Shown one piece after another: positions 41,812 to 51,650 of a stretch of DNA of 64,000 nucleotides. The notes below the pieces were generated by a model. It was not told where the DNA came from. It made no database searches and saw nothing but the letters and a program-made list of their open reading frames with translations. A program made the translations under genes and the position numbers. Position 1 is the first letter of the stretch, and each line of letters opens with the position of its first letter. The stretch is from Bradyrhizobium sp. WBAH42 (GTDB lineage: Bacteria > Pseudomonadota > Alphaproteobacteria > Rhizobiales > Xanthobacteraceae), in NCBI RefSeq assembly GCF_024585265.1, contig NZ_CP036533.1, positions 62,001-126,000 on the forward strand, written 5' to 3'.

Positions 41812-42873
41812 CTATTTTTGCGCGGGCGCCTGCGGTTGGGACGGCGGCACGGTCTCGATCAGCTTGCCGGAAAACACCGGCGCGGAGGTCGGCTGGCCGT
41901 TCGGCGAGCCGCCGGCCTGCTCGACGGTGACGGCGTAGGTCGCGCCGTTGATGACCTCGGTATCGTAGGAAGCGAGCAGCGGACGCGCGGTGAAATCGCT
42001 GGCGCCGATGACGCCGAGCGAGCGCGGGCGCGGCAGCTTGTCCGAGATCAGCCAGAGCTCGAAGCTCTTGCCCGGCTCCGGTGTCGCGCCGACCTTGCGC
42101 ACCGTGAAATTCCGCGTCGCGCCGTCGATCGTCATGATGAAGGCGGGACCACCGCCCTGGCCCTGCAGCAGCGCGACATATTGCGCGGAGGCGGCGAGCG
42201 GCGCCGCCGGCGTCTTCACCTCGACCGTCTGGATGCGCGGCGCGGGACGCAAGGCGCCCGGCAGCGCCTCGGGCAGGAAGATCTGCAGCGACAACGTCAC
42301 GAGCAGCGCGGCGGCGAGCGCGCCGATTGCGGATGCGACATTGCGCCAGCGCTTCACCCGGCCCTCGAGACGAATCACATTGCTGTCGTCGACCACCGGC
42401 GGCTGCGGCGCACGGACGACGTTGGCATCCGGAGCATGGACCTGCGGGATGAATTGCGGCGCGATGTCCGGAAGCGCATCAGGCTCGGGATGCGGCGCCT
42501 CGATTGGCCCGGCTTCGGTATGCAGCGTCTCCAGCGGCTGCGAGCTTTCGGACGGAGGCTCCGCAGGTCCCAGCGAGAACGAGTCGGGCACAGGTGGCGG
42601 CGGCGGCGGCGAAGCCTCGACGCGCGCGGGCTGCTCCTGCGCGGCGGCCGTGCGCGCGATCTCCGCCCTGATGTTCTCCCACACGATCGGACGCGGCTCG
42701 ACCGAGCCGACCATCTGGTTGAGCACGCCGAGCCGATAGGCCCAGGCCTGCACGATTTCGGCGAACGCCGGGTCCACCGCCATCATGGTCTCGACCTGCG
42801 CGCGCTCGTCGGCGCCGAGCGTACCGAGCGCGTATTCCGCGGCGAGCGCGATATGGTCCTCCGTGTAGGCCAT
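41812..42873 (-). CDS. Anti-sigma factor (RskA-like)
   Basis: A 353-residue single-pass membrane protein. The cytoplasmic N-terminus (HIALAAEYALGTLGADERAQVETMMAVDPAFAEIVQAWAYRLGVLNQM) is the sigma-binding anti-sigma domain. A Pro/Glu-rich linker follows, then the membrane segment NVASAIGALAAALLVTLSLQIFLP and the extracytoplasmic RskA-like domain (YVALLQGQGGGPAFIMTIDGATRNFTVRKVGATPEPGKSFELWLI). It would hold the ECF sigma factor encoded upstream inactive. ATG 42873 is chosen; the frame is open to 42906, five bases from the sigma stop, so the genes are coupled. Confidence 0.9.
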   Translation of the reverse strand: MAYTEDHIALAAEYALGTLGADERAQVETMMAVDPAFAEIVQAWAYRLGVLNQMVGSVEPRPIVWENIRAEIARTAAAQEQPARVEASPPPPPPVPDSFSLGPAEPPSESSQPLETLHTEAGPIEAPHPEPDALPDIAPQFIPQVHAPDANVVRAPQPPVVDDSNVIRLEGRVKRWRNVASAIGALAAALLVTLSLQIFLPEALPGALRPAPRIQTVEVKTPAAPLAASAQYVALLQGQGGGPAFIMTIDGATRNFTVRKVGATPEPGKSFELWLISDKLPRPRSLGVIGASDFTARPLLASYDTEVINGATYAVTVEQAGGSPNGQPTSAPVFSGKLIETVPPSQPQAPAQK

Positions 42874-42910
42874 CAATTGCAGTCCAGAACCACCCTCATC
42901 ATCCAAGCGA

Positions 42911-43456
42911 TCACAGTCCGAGGCACTCCCGGATTTCCAGCATGCTGCGCCGCAGCCACGTCTTCACCGTGTTGACGGGCGCGGCGAATTTCTCCGCCAA
43001 TTGCTCGCGGCTCCAGCCGTTGTAATAGGCGAGCAGCACGAGCCTCTGACGGTCCGGCTCGAGCCGGCCGACGCATTCCAGGAGCCGCTTCAGCTCCTCG
43101 GTCATCTCGCGGCGCGCCAGCGGATCGGGACTTTCGGCCGCCACCTCCATCGCCTGAGGCTCTTCCTCGATGGAGGTTTCCGATTTTTTCCGCACGATGT
43201 CGATCGCGCGGTTGCGCGCAATCGAGGCCATCCACGTGATCGGCGACGACAGGGCCGGATTGAACTGGCCGGCGCTGTTCCAGATCTTGACGTAAGTCTC
43301 CTGAATGACCTCCTCCGCGAGATCCTGCCTGCGCAAGATACGGAGCACGACGCCATAGAGTTTCGCGCGCGTGGCGGCGTAGAGGCGCTCGAACGCGGCC
43401 TGATCGCCCTTTGCCACCGCCTCGATCAACCCGACCAGCTCTGCTGGCGTCAGCAT
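42911..43456 (-). CDS. ECF-type RNA polymerase sigma factor
   Basis: A 181-residue sigma factor with regions 2 (LYAATRAKLYGVVLRILRRQDLAEEVIQETYVKIWNSAGQF ... WMASIARNRAIDIVRKK) and 4 (LLECVGRLEPDRQRLVLLAYYNGWSREQLAEKFAAPVNTVKTWLRRSMLEIRECL). Region 3 is absent, as expected for the ECF class; it resembles SigK-type members paired with RskA. The anti-sigma gene follows with a gap of a few dozen bases. The pair probably controls an envelope or oxidative stress response; the target promoters cannot be read here. Confidence 0.94.
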   Translation of the reverse strand: MLTPAELVGLIEAVAKGDQAAFERLYAATRAKLYGVVLRILRRQDLAEEVIQETYVKIWNSAGQFNPALSSPITWMASIARNRAIDIVRKKSETSIEEEPQAMEVAAESPDPLARREMTEELKRLLECVGRLEPDRQRLVLLAYYNGWSREQLAEKFAAPVNTVKTWLRRSMLEIRECLGL

Positions 43457-43490
43457 TCAGCCCCCTGAAACGCGGCCCAGTCGCTTCCCT

Positions 43491-43613
43491 TCACCTCTCC
43501 CCGACGGGGAGAGGTCGATTTGCGCAGCAAATCGGGTGAGGGGGCGCAGGGCTGACGGGAGACCGTTACCCCTCACCCGGCGCTCCGCGCCGACCTCTCC
43601 CAAGGGAGAGGTG
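43491..43613. repeat. Dispersed palindromic repeat, type D
   Basis: Nested palindromes: CACCTCTCCCC-GAC-GGGGAGAGG at the left and CGACCTCTCCCAAGGGAGAG at the right, with CCCTCACC / GGTGAGGG arms inside. A truncated relative (CACCTCTCCCGCAAGCGGCA) lies near 19481-19504 beside the PuuR-like gene. Confidence 0.75.
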
Positions 43614-43712
43614 GTCACCGCCGTCGCTGGCACAGCATTCATCCCCGCTACCATAGCGCGCGGCCAAGCCGACAACCAGGGGCGCGGCGCCTCACTGTGG
43701 ACAGCACATGCG

Positions 43713-43741
43713 AAAACCCGGACCTTGCGGGTCCGGGTTTT
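43713..43741 (-). terminator. Strong hairpin terminator downstream of fliJ
   Basis: Perfect 12-base stem AAAACCCGGACC / GGTCCGGGTTTT around the loop TTGCG, 31 bases past the fliJ stop. Flanking A and T runs make it bidirectional. Confidence 0.85.
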
Positions 43742-43771
43742 GGAATTTCTGGATGGTCTGGCGCTAGCGGC

Positions 43772-44191
43772 TCAGGCGACGGCGCCGATGCGGGCACGCA
43801 TCAGGCCGATGCTGTCGAGGTCGGCCTGCTCGCGGGCGTTCTCCTCGGCGCGCTCGCGGGCCTGGTCGCGCTCGTCGAGCAGCTCGACCTTTTTCAGCTC
43901 CTCGAAGGCCTCGGCCAGTGCGGCCTTGGCCTCCTCGAGCTGGCCCCTGAGTTCGTCGGCCGAACGGGTCAGGTTCTCGCGGCGCTGGATCGCGGCTTTG
44001 GCGTAGGTCGGGTAGGCGAAGTGCGAGGGATCGTTGATCCCGGCGCGCTCCTGCTCGGTCTGGATCTCGCGTTCGAGATCGACCGACATGCGCTGGAAGT
44101 CGGCGATCATGGTCTCGATCTGGGTGACCCGGCGGCGCTTCTCGTCGACCTGAAATTTCTTCAGGCGGATGAGGGTATCTCGTGACTTCAT
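43772..44191 (-). CDS. fliJ: Flagellar export protein FliJ
   Basis: A 139-residue, almost wholly coiled-coil protein (MKSRDTLIRLKKFQVDEKRRRVTQIETMIADFQRMSVDLEREI). It is the central stalk of the FliHIJ export ATPase, rotating within the FliI ring and contacting FlhA. Length, heptad pattern and the position 121 bases after fliI support the call. A strong terminator follows, making fliI-fliJ a two-gene unit. Confidence 0.9.
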   Translation of the reverse strand: MKSRDTLIRLKKFQVDEKRRRVTQIETMIADFQRMSVDLEREIQTEQERAGINDPSHFAYPTYAKAAIQRRENLTRSADELRGQLEEAKAALAEAFEELKKVELLDERDQARERAEENAREQADLDSIGLMRARIGAVA

Positions 44192-44312
44192 CGACTCGTA
44201 CTCCCCAGAAGTCCCCCCGCTGCACGTGGGACGATACCGGTCACCCCACGGGCCCGAAGGGGGCCCAGACCGGCTCTGCTACTCTGTGGGATCGGATGAT
44301 GACCGGACAAAG

Positions 44313-45638
44313 TTAGCGTTCCGTTTCCAAATTGCCGAGGATTTGCGCCAATTGGCGATAGCCCTCCGCGAGCGATGCCTTTTCGTCCTTGCGCTGGCGC
44401 AGGAAGGCTTCCAGCGGCTCATTCAGGCGGATCGCCTCGTCGACCTCGGGACTGGAGCCGGCGCGGTAGGCGCCGAGACGGATCAATTCCTCCATGTCGG
44501 CATAGGTCGCCATCACCTGGCGCGCCTTCTGGATGACCGGCCAGAACTGCGGATCGGCCGATTTCGGCATGGTGCGCGAGACGGATTTGAGAATGTTGAT
44601 CGCGGGGTAGCGGCCGCGCTCGGCGATCGAGCGCTGCATCACGATATGGCCGTCGAGGATGCCGCGCACGGCATCCGCGATCGGCTCGTTATGGTCGTCG
44701 CCGTCGACCAGCACCGTGAAGATCGCGGTGATGGCGCCCTCGCCCAGTCCCGGCCCGGCACGCTCCAAGAGCTTCGGCAACTCGGTGAAGACGGTCGGCG
44801 TGTAGCCCTTGGCCGTCGGCGGCTCGCCGGCGGACAGGCCGATCTCGCGCTGGGCCATGGCAAAGCGCGTCACCGAGTCCATCAGGCAGAGCACGTCCTT
44901 GTCCTCGTCGCGAAAGTACTCGGCGACCGCGAGCGTGAGGTACGCCGCCTGGCGGCGCATCAGCGCCGGCTCGTCGGAGGTCGCGACCACCACGACCGAG
45001 CGCGCAAGGCCCTCCTCGCCGAGATCGTCCTGAAGGAATTCCTGCACCTCGCGGCCGCGTTCGCCGATCAGCCCGATGACGCTGATATCGGCATCGACGT
45101 TGCGCGCCAGCATCGACAGCAGCACCGACTTGCCGACGCCGGAACCTGCGAAGATGCCCATGCGCTGACCGCGGCAGCAGGTGAGAAAGGTGTTCATGGC
45201 GCGCACGCCGAGATCGAGCGGGCTGCCGACGCGCTTGCGCGAATGTGCAGGCGGCGGCGTATTGCGGAACGGCATCGGCGAAGAGCCTTGCGGCAGCGGC
45301 CCCTTGCCGTCGATCGGCTCGCCCAGCGCGTTGACGACGCGGCCGAGCCAGGCCGCGGATGGCCGTACTTGATTGGCGGCGTTGGCGATCACCGCCTTGC
45401 AGCCGCGGCGCACGCCCTCGAGGCCGGCGAACGGCATCACCACGGCATTGTTGCCGGAGAAGCCGATCACCTCGCAGGGAATGGTGCGGTTGGCGCCGGT
45501 CTCGATCACGAGCCGCGCGCCGACCGACATCGCGTGAATCGGGCCGGCCACCTCGACCATCAGACCGCGAACGCCGACGACGCGGCCATAGATGTTGATG
45601 CCGTCGATGTCGCCGATCTGTTCGGCCAGCGCCTTCAT
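44313..45638 (-). CDS. fliI: Flagellum-specific export ATPase FliI
   Basis: A 441-residue ATPase that energises type III export of flagellar proteins. Walker A is [17 protein letters not shown], Walker B is [21 protein letters not shown], and the family segments [37 protein letters not shown] and [21 protein letters not shown] are all present. The N-terminal barrel and C-terminal helical part are complete (ends [13 protein letters not shown]). ATG 45638 is the start. It is divergent from ctrA across a 448-base promoter region with several CtrA and CcrM sites. Confidence 0.96.
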   Translation of the reverse strand: MKALAEQIGDIDGINIYGRVVGVRGLMVEVAGPIHAMSVGARLVIETGANRTIPCEVIGFSGNNAVVMPFAGLEGVRRGCKAVIANAANQVRPSAAWLGRVVNALGEPIDGKGPLPQGSSPMPFRNTPPPAHSRKRVGSPLDLGVRAMNTFLTCCRGQRMGIFAGSGVGKSVLLSMLARNVDADISVIGLIGERGREVQEFLQDDLGEEGLARSVVVVATSDEPALMRRQAAYLTLAVAEYFRDEDKDVLCLMDSVTRFAMAQREIGLSAGEPPTAKGYTPTVFTELPKLLERAGPGLGEGAITAIFTVLVDGDDHNEPIADAVRGILDGHIVMQRSIAERGRYPAINILKSVSRTMPKSADPQFWPVIQKARQVMATYADMEELIRLGAYRAGSSPEVDEAIRLNEPLEAFLRQRKDEKASLAEGYRQLAQILGNLETER

Positions 45639-45756
45639 AGGGGGGCCTTCATCGGCAGCGCACCTTCATATGAGGGGCCTCATGAGATGGTCGCCTTTGG
45701 TGATCCCGGGACATCACGGTGGAAACCTTAAGTTTCGCCATATTTCTGAACGGCGC

Positions 45757-46007
45757 TTAACTTCGTGTTTACCCGCATCATTAATCATTGCGTCACTGTC
45801 TTTGAGACTGAGCGTGACTCCCCTTCAGAAGAAGGCTGAGTCCCGGGAGTCGGTTAGGCCCGTCTCTTAAAGTGGAGCTTGAACGGAATCGGGTAACGAA
45901 AGCTGCTTCTCCCGCAAGACCTTAGGGCGATTCGACAAAAATTGCACCGGGGGGACTTGCGTTCCAGAATCAGACTTTGTTAACCATCTGTTGTCAGGAT
46001 CCGAATC
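45757..46007. promoter_or_regulatory. ctrA/fliI divergent promoter region with CtrA-like box and six GANTC sites
   Basis: A near-consensus CtrA box TTAA-cttcgtg-TTTA lies at 45757-45771 and a half site TTAACCAT at 45980-45987. GANTC methylation sites (CcrM targets) occur at 45816, 45847, 45886, 45929, 45967 and 46003, six in under 200 bases of a GC-rich genome where about one or fewer is expected. This resembles the cell-cycle-timed, methylation-sensitive, autoregulated ctrA promoters known from Caulobacter and its relatives. Confidence 0.7.
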
Positions 46008-46086
46008 AGTTGTTCAAAGGCGTTTTGTTGAGTGCCGCGAATGCGGCCGACCTGACGCCCAGGAGCGGCGACTATGGGGAACTGGC

Positions 46087-46788
<702 letters not shown>

Positions 46789-46836
46789 TCTTAAGGTTAC
46801 GTCGCGAGCCCATCAGGCTCGCTCCTCCCAGCCTGG

Positions 46837-46872
46837 ACCCCGCCGCAAATGGCGGGGTTTTCGTTTTTTGGG
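46837..46872 (+). terminator. Rho-independent terminator after ctrA
   Basis: Stem CCCCGCC-gcaaat-GGCGGGG followed by TTTTCGTTTTTT, about 50 bases after the ctrA stop codon. Confidence 0.88.
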
Positions 46873-46952
46873 GTGAGGCTTCATCCGAAGCTTAACGTTT
46901 GAACCACTAGCCTTCCCCTGCCGACGAATGGTCGCTGCACGATGGGGGAACG

Positions 46953-47357
46953 ATGATCCTGCAATCACTCGCCGGCCTGCCCGCCTTCCTGGTCTATTTC
47001 TGCACCGGGCTGATCGCGATCGTGGCCTATCTGTTCGTCTATACCCGCATCACGGCCCATAACGAGTTCCAGCTCATCCGCGACAACGAGCCGGCCGCGG
47101 CGATCGCGCTCGGGCTGAGCCTGCTCGGCTTCGTGGCGCCGCTGGTCAGCGCCATCGCGCATTCGGCGAACGTGCTGGACTGCCTGATCTGGGCGACGAT
47201 CGCGCTGATCGTGCAGGTCATCGTGTTCTTCCTCATCAAGGTCCCGGTCCCCAACCTCTCGGAGCGGATCTCCGCCGGCGAGCTTGCCCCGGCGATCTGG
47301 CTCGGCCTGTCCTCGCTCGCCGCGGGGCTGCTCAACGCCGCCAGCATGATCTACTGA
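46953..47357 (+). CDS. DUF350 membrane protein (YjfL-like)
   Basis: A 134-residue protein with four membrane segments (GLPAFLVYFCTGLIAIVAYLFVYT; AIALGLSLLGFVAPLVSAIAH; LDCLIWATIALIVQVIVFFLI; AIWLGLSSLAAGLLNAASM). The arrangement and the motif LIRDNEPAAAIALG define the DUF350 family, to which E. coli YjfL belongs. It is the first of three tightly packed genes ending in an ATP-grasp enzyme, the same order as yjfL-yjfM-yjfC. The function of the family is unknown. Confidence 0.88.
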   Translation: MILQSLAGLPAFLVYFCTGLIAIVAYLFVYTRITAHNEFQLIRDNEPAAAIALGLSLLGFVAPLVSAIAHSANVLDCLIWATIALIVQVIVFFLIKVPVPNLSERISAGELAPAIWLGLSSLAAGLLNAASMIY

Positions 47358-47358
47358 C

Positions 47359-47754
47359 ATGGCCGACAAACCCGCCAAGAAGGAGTTCGGCAAGCGCCGG
47401 CCGGTGGCCGAGCCGCCGCCCTCGCGGCCGCCGATGAAGCGCTCCGGCCACGTCGCGCTGCTGGTGATGGGTACGATCGCCGTCGGCACCACCGCCTACA
47501 CCTTGATGCCGCGGCAGACCTGCGAGCCCTCCCCCGGCGCCGTGCCGGGGCAGACGACCACGACTTGCACCACCAGCAGCAGCAGCAGCAGTTCGTCGGG
47601 CGGCAGCAGCTCGCGCTGGTCGTCGCGATCGAGCTTCTTCGAGAGCGATTCATCGAGCCATTCCTCGTCGGGCACGTCGTCGGATTCCGGCCACAGCAGC
47701 GTGAGCCGTGGCGGCTTCGGCTCGTTCGGCCATGGCTTCTCCGGCGGGGGTTGA
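47359..47754 (+). CDS. Serine-rich membrane-anchored protein (DUF1190-like, YjfM/YgiB position)
   Basis: A 131-residue protein beginning one base after the DUF350 gene stop. The N-terminus is basic (KPAKKEFGKRRPVAEPPP), then comes one membrane segment VALLVMGTIAVGTTAYTLM, a short part with two cysteines, and a long Ser-rich low-complexity tail ending GGFGSFGHGFSGGG. The tail with Gly/Phe repeats and the gene order resemble E. coli YjfM/YgiB (DUF1190). Similarity is by layout rather than strong motif, so the family label is tentative. Confidence 0.65.
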   Translation: MADKPAKKEFGKRRPVAEPPPSRPPMKRSGHVALLVMGTIAVGTTAYTLMPRQTCEPSPGAVPGQTTTTCTTSSSSSSSSGGSSSRWSSRSSFFESDSSSHSSSGTSSDSGHSSVSRGGFGSFGHGFSGGG

Positions 47755-47756
47755 CC

Positions 47757-48917
47757 ATGCAACGCATCACTTGCTTGGAGCGCGACGACTGGCGAGAGAC
47801 CGCGGCGCAATGCGGCTTCGTCTTCCACACCATCGACGGCGAGCGCTATTGGGACGAGCGCGCCTATTACGGCTTCACGCTGGACGAGATCGAGCGCGGC
47901 ATCGAGACGCCGACCGGCGAGATCGACGCGATGTGCCTCGATCTTGCCGGCCGCGTCATCGGCGACGAGCGCTTCTTGCAGCGCTTGAAGATTCCGGAAG
48001 CGTTCTGGAGCCTGATCGCCGAGAGCTGGAAGCGCGACGACCGCAGCCTCTACGGCCGGCTCGATCTGAGGTTCGACGGCAAGTCGCCGGCGAAGCTGCT
48101 CGAATACAACGCGGATACGCCGACCTCGATCTTCGAGGCCGCGGTGTTCCAATGGACCTGGCTCGAACAGGCGATCGAACGCCGCGTCATCCCCTCGCGC
48201 GCCGACCAGTTCAACTCCATCCATGAGCGGCTGATCGCAGCTTGGAAGGAAATCGCTGGCGGTCGTCCCGTCCATCTCACCGGGATCACCGGCAACGAGG
48301 AAGACGCCGGCACGCTCGCTTATCTCGAAGACACCGCGCGCCAGGCCGGACTCTCGACGACGCTGCTCGACATCGAACAGGTCGGCTGGCGCGACGAGGC
48401 CGGCGGCTTCGTCGATGTTGACGAGAACGATATCGCGCTCGCCTTCAAGCTCTACCCCTGGGAATGGATGTTCCAGGACGCCTTCGGCGCCAAGCTGAAG
48501 GATGCGCCGACGCGCTGGATCGAGCCGCCGTGGAAGGCGGTGCTCTCCAACAAGGGCATCTTGCCGCTGCTCTGGGAGATGTTTCCGAATCATCCCAATT
48601 TGCTGCCGGCCTTCTTCGAGGACGATCCGCGCGCCGCCGAGCTCGGCTCGTCCTATGTGCGCAAGCCGCTGCTGTCGCGCGAAGGCGCTAATGTCACGCT
48701 GGTGTCCGGCGGCATGCAGCTCGACGAGCAGGCAGGGCCCTACGGCGCCGAAGGTTTCGTGCGCCAGGCATTGTCACCGCTGCCGAACTTTTCGGGCTTT
48801 TATCCGGTGATCGGAAGCTGGCTGGTGAACCACGAGCCCTGCGGGCTGTCGATCCGCGAGGACGAGAGCCCGATCACAGGCAACCGCTCGCGGTTTTTGC
48901 CGCATGCGATTTTGTGA
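47757..48917 (+). CDS. Glutathionylspermidine synthase-like ATP-grasp protein (YjfC/YgiC-like)
   Basis: A 386-residue protein, close to the 387 residues of E. coli YjfC. It starts at ATG 47757, three bases after the preceding stop. ATP-grasp residues are visible in LRFDGKSPAKLLEYNADTPTSIFEAAVFQWTW, YPWEWMF, PPWKAVLSNKGILPLLWEMFPNHP, SSYVRKPLLSREGANV and PVIGSWLVNHEPCGLSIREDESPITGNRSRFLPH. The family is the synthetase half of glutathionylspermidine synthase and joins amines to acids at the expense of ATP, but stand-alone members have no proven substrate. With its two membrane neighbours it may modify an envelope component. Confidence 0.9.
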   Translation: MQRITCLERDDWRETAAQCGFVFHTIDGERYWDERAYYGFTLDEIERGIETPTGEIDAMCLDLAGRVIGDERFLQRLKIPEAFWSLIAESWKRDDRSLYGRLDLRFDGKSPAKLLEYNADTPTSIFEAAVFQWTWLEQAIERRVIPSRADQFNSIHERLIAAWKEIAGGRPVHLTGITGNEEDAGTLAYLEDTARQAGLSTTLLDIEQVGWRDEAGGFVDVDENDIALAFKLYPWEWMFQDAFGAKLKDAPTRWIEPPWKAVLSNKGILPLLWEMFPNHPNLLPAFFEDDPRAAELGSSYVRKPLLSREGANVTLVSGGMQLDEQAGPYGAEGFVRQALSPLPNFSGFYPVIGSWLVNHEPCGLSIREDESPITGNRSRFLPHAIL

Positions 48918-48921
48918 AGCG

Positions 48922-49069
48922 GTCATTCCGGGGCGCTCGCGGAGCGAGCGAGCCCGGAATCCATAACCACAGGCGGATCGAAAGAGGCCGGCTCTCTCAG
49001 CCTGCCTGTTACGATTTCCTGTGGTTATGGATTCCGGGCTCGGCGCAAGCGCGCCGCCCCGGAATGACA
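48922..49069. repeat. Dispersed palindromic repeat, type C copy 2
   Basis: Opens GGTCATTCCGGGGCGC and closes GCCCCGGAATGACA, with inner arms GAGCCCGGAATCCATAACCACAG and its reverse complement near 49019. The repeat is longer than the copy at 35930 because the inner arms extend into CCATAACCACAG / CTGTGGTTATGG. Confidence 0.85.
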
Positions 49070-49072
49070 GTG

Positions 49073-49945
49073 TCACCTCGCCGCGGCGAGCTTCAGCGGC
49101 TGCGGCATCAATCCGCCCATCGGACGGCCGGAACGCGCGGGGTTGAGCTGATAGAGACCGCGGCGATCGGCGACCGGGCGGAACGCGTCGGTGATGCCGA
49201 CGACGGATTCGGCGGCGCCAAGCAGCAACGTGCCGTCCGCCTCCATCGCCTTCGCCATGCGCTCGAAAATCACCGCCTTGGTGTCCTGGTCGAAATAGAT
49301 CAGCACGTTGCGGCAGAAGATCACGTCGAAGGTGCCGAGATGGGAGAAGTCCTGCAGCAGATTGAGCTGGCGGAACTGCACCATGGCACGAATGTCGGCG
49401 TTGAGCTGCCAGAGCTCGCCCACTTGCGTGAAGTATTTCACCAGATGCTGGATCGGCAGGCCGCGCTGCACCTCGAACTGGCTGTACACGCCGGCCTTGG
49501 ATTTCTCCAGCACCTCCTGCGACAGGTCGGTGGCAACGATCTCGACGCGCCAGCCGGCGAGAGCTGCGCCCATCTCCTTCATGCACATCGCGATCGAATA
49601 GGGCTCCTGCCCGGTCGAGGAGGCCGCTGACCAGATGCGAAGCGACTTGCGCGCCGCGCGCGCCTGGATCAGGCCCGGCAGGATGGTGTCGCGCAAATGA
49701 TCGAACGGGATCTTGTCGCGGTAGAAGAAGGTCTCGTTGGTGGTCATCGCCTCGACCACGTCGGTCGCAAGCCGGCCGTCGCCGTTCCTGATCTTCAGAA
49801 CGAGATCGGGGATGCCGGGAAGGCTTGCCTTGCGGGCGAGCGGCAGCAGCCGGCTCTCGACCAGATATTGCTTGTCGGCGGAGAGATCGAGACCGGAGCG
49901 CTCTTTCAGGAACTTGCGCAGATAGTCGTAATCTGCGGGTGTCAC
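49073..49945 (-). CDS. cheR: Chemotaxis protein methyltransferase CheR
   Basis: A 290-residue SAM-dependent methyltransferase that methylates glutamates on chemoreceptors. The N-terminal helical domain is [25 protein letters not shown], followed by [23 protein letters not shown], the SAM motif [46 protein letters not shown] and [16 protein letters not shown] 49945 is the start and overlaps the cheB stop by four bases (GTGA). It is the last gene of the chemotaxis operon. Confidence 0.95.
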   Translation of the reverse strand: MTPADYDYLRKFLKERSGLDLSADKQYLVESRLLPLARKASLPGIPDLVLKIRNGDGRLATDVVEAMTTNETFFYRDKIPFDHLRDTILPGLIQARAARKSLRIWSAASSTGQEPYSIAMCMKEMGAALAGWRVEIVATDLSQEVLEKSKAGVYSQFEVQRGLPIQHLVKYFTQVGELWQLNADIRAMVQFRQLNLLQDFSHLGTFDVIFCRNVLIYFDQDTKAVIFERMAKAMEADGTLLLGAAESVVGITDAFRPVADRRGLYQLNPARSGRPMGGLMPQPLKLAAAR

Positions 49946-51138
49946 GAGCGGTCTCCCGCGAACAAGCGGTTGACCTTGGCGCCGATCTGGTTGAGCGGCA
50001 GGATCGCCGCGCAGATGCCGGCATTGGCCGCCGCGCCCGGCATGCCCCAGACCACGCTGGAGGCTTCGTCCTGCGCGATCACGCTGCCGCCGGCCGCGAC
50101 GATGTCCTTGCCGCCGCGCATCCCATCCGAGCCCATGCCGGTCAGGATCACGGAGAGGATGTTGCCATGCCAGACGTCGATGGCGGAGGTGAAGAGCGGA
50201 TCGACCGCAGGCTTGCAGAAATTGACGGCGGGGCCGTCGTCGAGCGCGATCACCGGGTCAACGCCGCTGCGCGCGACGCGCATGTGCTTGCCGCCCGGTG
50301 CAAGGTAAATCCGTCCCGGCTTCACCGGCTCACCGTCGACCGCCTCGGCCGCCGGCCGGCGGCTCGTACGCCCCAGATGCTCGGCGAGGATGGTGGTGAA
50401 GGTCGGTGGCATGTGCTGGGTGATCAGCACCGGGAAGCGATCGATCACGGGGCCGAGCTCGGTGACGAGCGCCATCAGCGCCTGAGGACCGCCGGTCGAG
50501 GAGCCGATCAGCAGCACCTTCGGCGCCTGGGTCGAGAACGGACGTGTCGCTAGCGATCCTGACGAGGGGGCATGCACGGCCGGAGCGGGCGCAGGCGCGG
50601 CAGGCCGCGCAACAGGACCGCGGACAACGGGAGCCGGGCTCGCGGGCGCCAGCGGCGGGCTCGCAACCGCAGACTTGCGACGCAGCCGCGCGCCGAGATG
50701 GCGGATCTTCTGGATCAGGTCGTGATGGAAAATGTCTGCGGCCGACGCCTCACGCGTCGATTCCGGCTTGGGAATGTAATCGGCCGCGCCGAGCGACAAC
50801 GCCTTGAAGCTGATCTCCGCGTTGCGGCGGGTCAGCGTCGAAGCCATGATGATGACGAGATCGCGCTTCTTGGCGAGCAGTTGCGGCAGTGCCGAGAGGC
50901 CATCGAGCTCGGGCATTTCGATGTCGAGCACGGCAACATCGGGATTGATGCGATCGAGCTGGTTGACCGCCTCGAGCCCGGTGCGCAGCGACGCCGCGAC
51001 CTCCATGTCGTGCTCGGCACCGATCCAGCGCGAAATCAGACCGCGGATGACGACGGAATCGTCGACGATCATTACCCGCAAAGGTCCGGCTTCGCGCGAC
51101 GTGCCCGTGGTCGAATTACCTGCGAACGCAACACTCAT
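49942..51138 (-). CDS. cheB: Chemotaxis response regulator protein-glutamate methylesterase CheB
   Basis: A 398-residue two-domain enzyme. The receiver has [11 protein letters not shown] and the phospho-acceptor in [15 protein letters not shown] long Ala/Pro linker (about residues 165-205) follows. The esterase domain shows the catalytic triad: Ser in [12 protein letters not shown], His in TQHMPPTFT and Asp in [13 protein letters not shown]. It removes methyl groups from chemoreceptors when phosphorylated by CheA. Since cheA is broken in this sequence, its phosphodonor would have to come from another chemotaxis system. Confidence 0.96.
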   Translation of the reverse strand: MSVAFAGNSTTGTSREAGPLRVMIVDDSVVIRGLISRWIGAEHDMEVAASLRTGLEAVNQLDRINPDVAVLDIEMPELDGLSALPQLLAKKRDLVIIMASTLTRRNAEISFKALSLGAADYIPKPESTREASAADIFHHDLIQKIRHLGARLRRKSAVASPPLAPASPAPVVRGPVARPAAPAPAPAVHAPSSGSLATRPFSTQAPKVLLIGSSTGGPQALMALVTELGPVIDRFPVLITQHMPPTFTTILAEHLGRTSRRPAAEAVDGEPVKPGRIYLAPGGKHMRVARSGVDPVIALDDGPAVNFCKPAVDPLFTSAIDVWHGNILSVILTGMGSDGMRGGKDIVAAGGSVIAQDEASSVVWGMPGAAANAGICAAILPLNQIGAKVNRLFAGDRS

Positions 51139-51213
51139 TACTCACCAACTCAGACTGAAACGGTTCAGTTGAAAACAAGCGCCGAAGGATCCGTTCAGCC
51201 TCCGGGCGGTCGC

Positions 51214-51579
51214 TCAGATCAGGCCGACTTCCTGGAATTTCGCCGTCACGATGTCCTTGTCGAACGGCTTCATGATGTACTCGTTGGCGCCGGCGTGCAG
51301 CGCGCGCGCGATATGCGCGACGTCGTTCTCGGTGGTGCAGAACACCACCTTCGGCTGGTCGCCGCCGGGCATGCGGCGGAGATGGCCGAGGAACTCGTAG
51401 CCATCCATGACCGGCATGTTCCAGTCAAGCAGCACCGCATCGGGCAGGCCGCGCTTGCAGGCCTCCAGCGCCTTCTCACCGTCCTCGGCTTCGAGGATCT
51501 GGAAGTCGAGCCCCTCCAGGATCCGGCGCGCAACCTTGCGGATGACGCTGGAATCATCAACGACGAGACACGTTCGCAT
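51214..51579 (-). CDS. cheY: Chemotaxis response regulator CheY
   Basis: A 121-residue single receiver domain with acidic residues Asp8-Asp9 in CLVVDDSSVIRK, the phospho-acceptor Asp52 in AVLLDWNMPVMDG, and the conserved Lys in NEYIMKPFDKDIV. It begins at ATG 51579 and lies 71 bases after the cheW stop. It would carry the signal to the flagellar switch. An uninterrupted frame extends much further upstream through cheW, but only because that gene is open in this frame too. Confidence 0.94.
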   Translation of the reverse strand: MRTCLVVDDSSVIRKVARRILEGLDFQILEAEDGEKALEACKRGLPDAVLLDWNMPVMDGYEFLGHLRRMPGGDQPKVVFCTTENDVAHIARALHAGANEYIMKPFDKDIVTAKFQEVGLI

Positions 51580-51650
51580 GTGAACCTCTGCTTCCTCCCC
51601 TTTGCGGGGATACTTCCAATTGCGAGCTCGCCGGCGGCAGTGCCGCCGTA

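Larger units (their letters stand above)
43457..43771. other. Intergenic region with type D repeat and fliJ terminator
   Basis: No gene is seen. It holds the promoter side of the sigma-factor gene, the type D palindromic repeat at 43491-43613 and the strong hairpin at 43713-43741. Confidence 0.6.
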
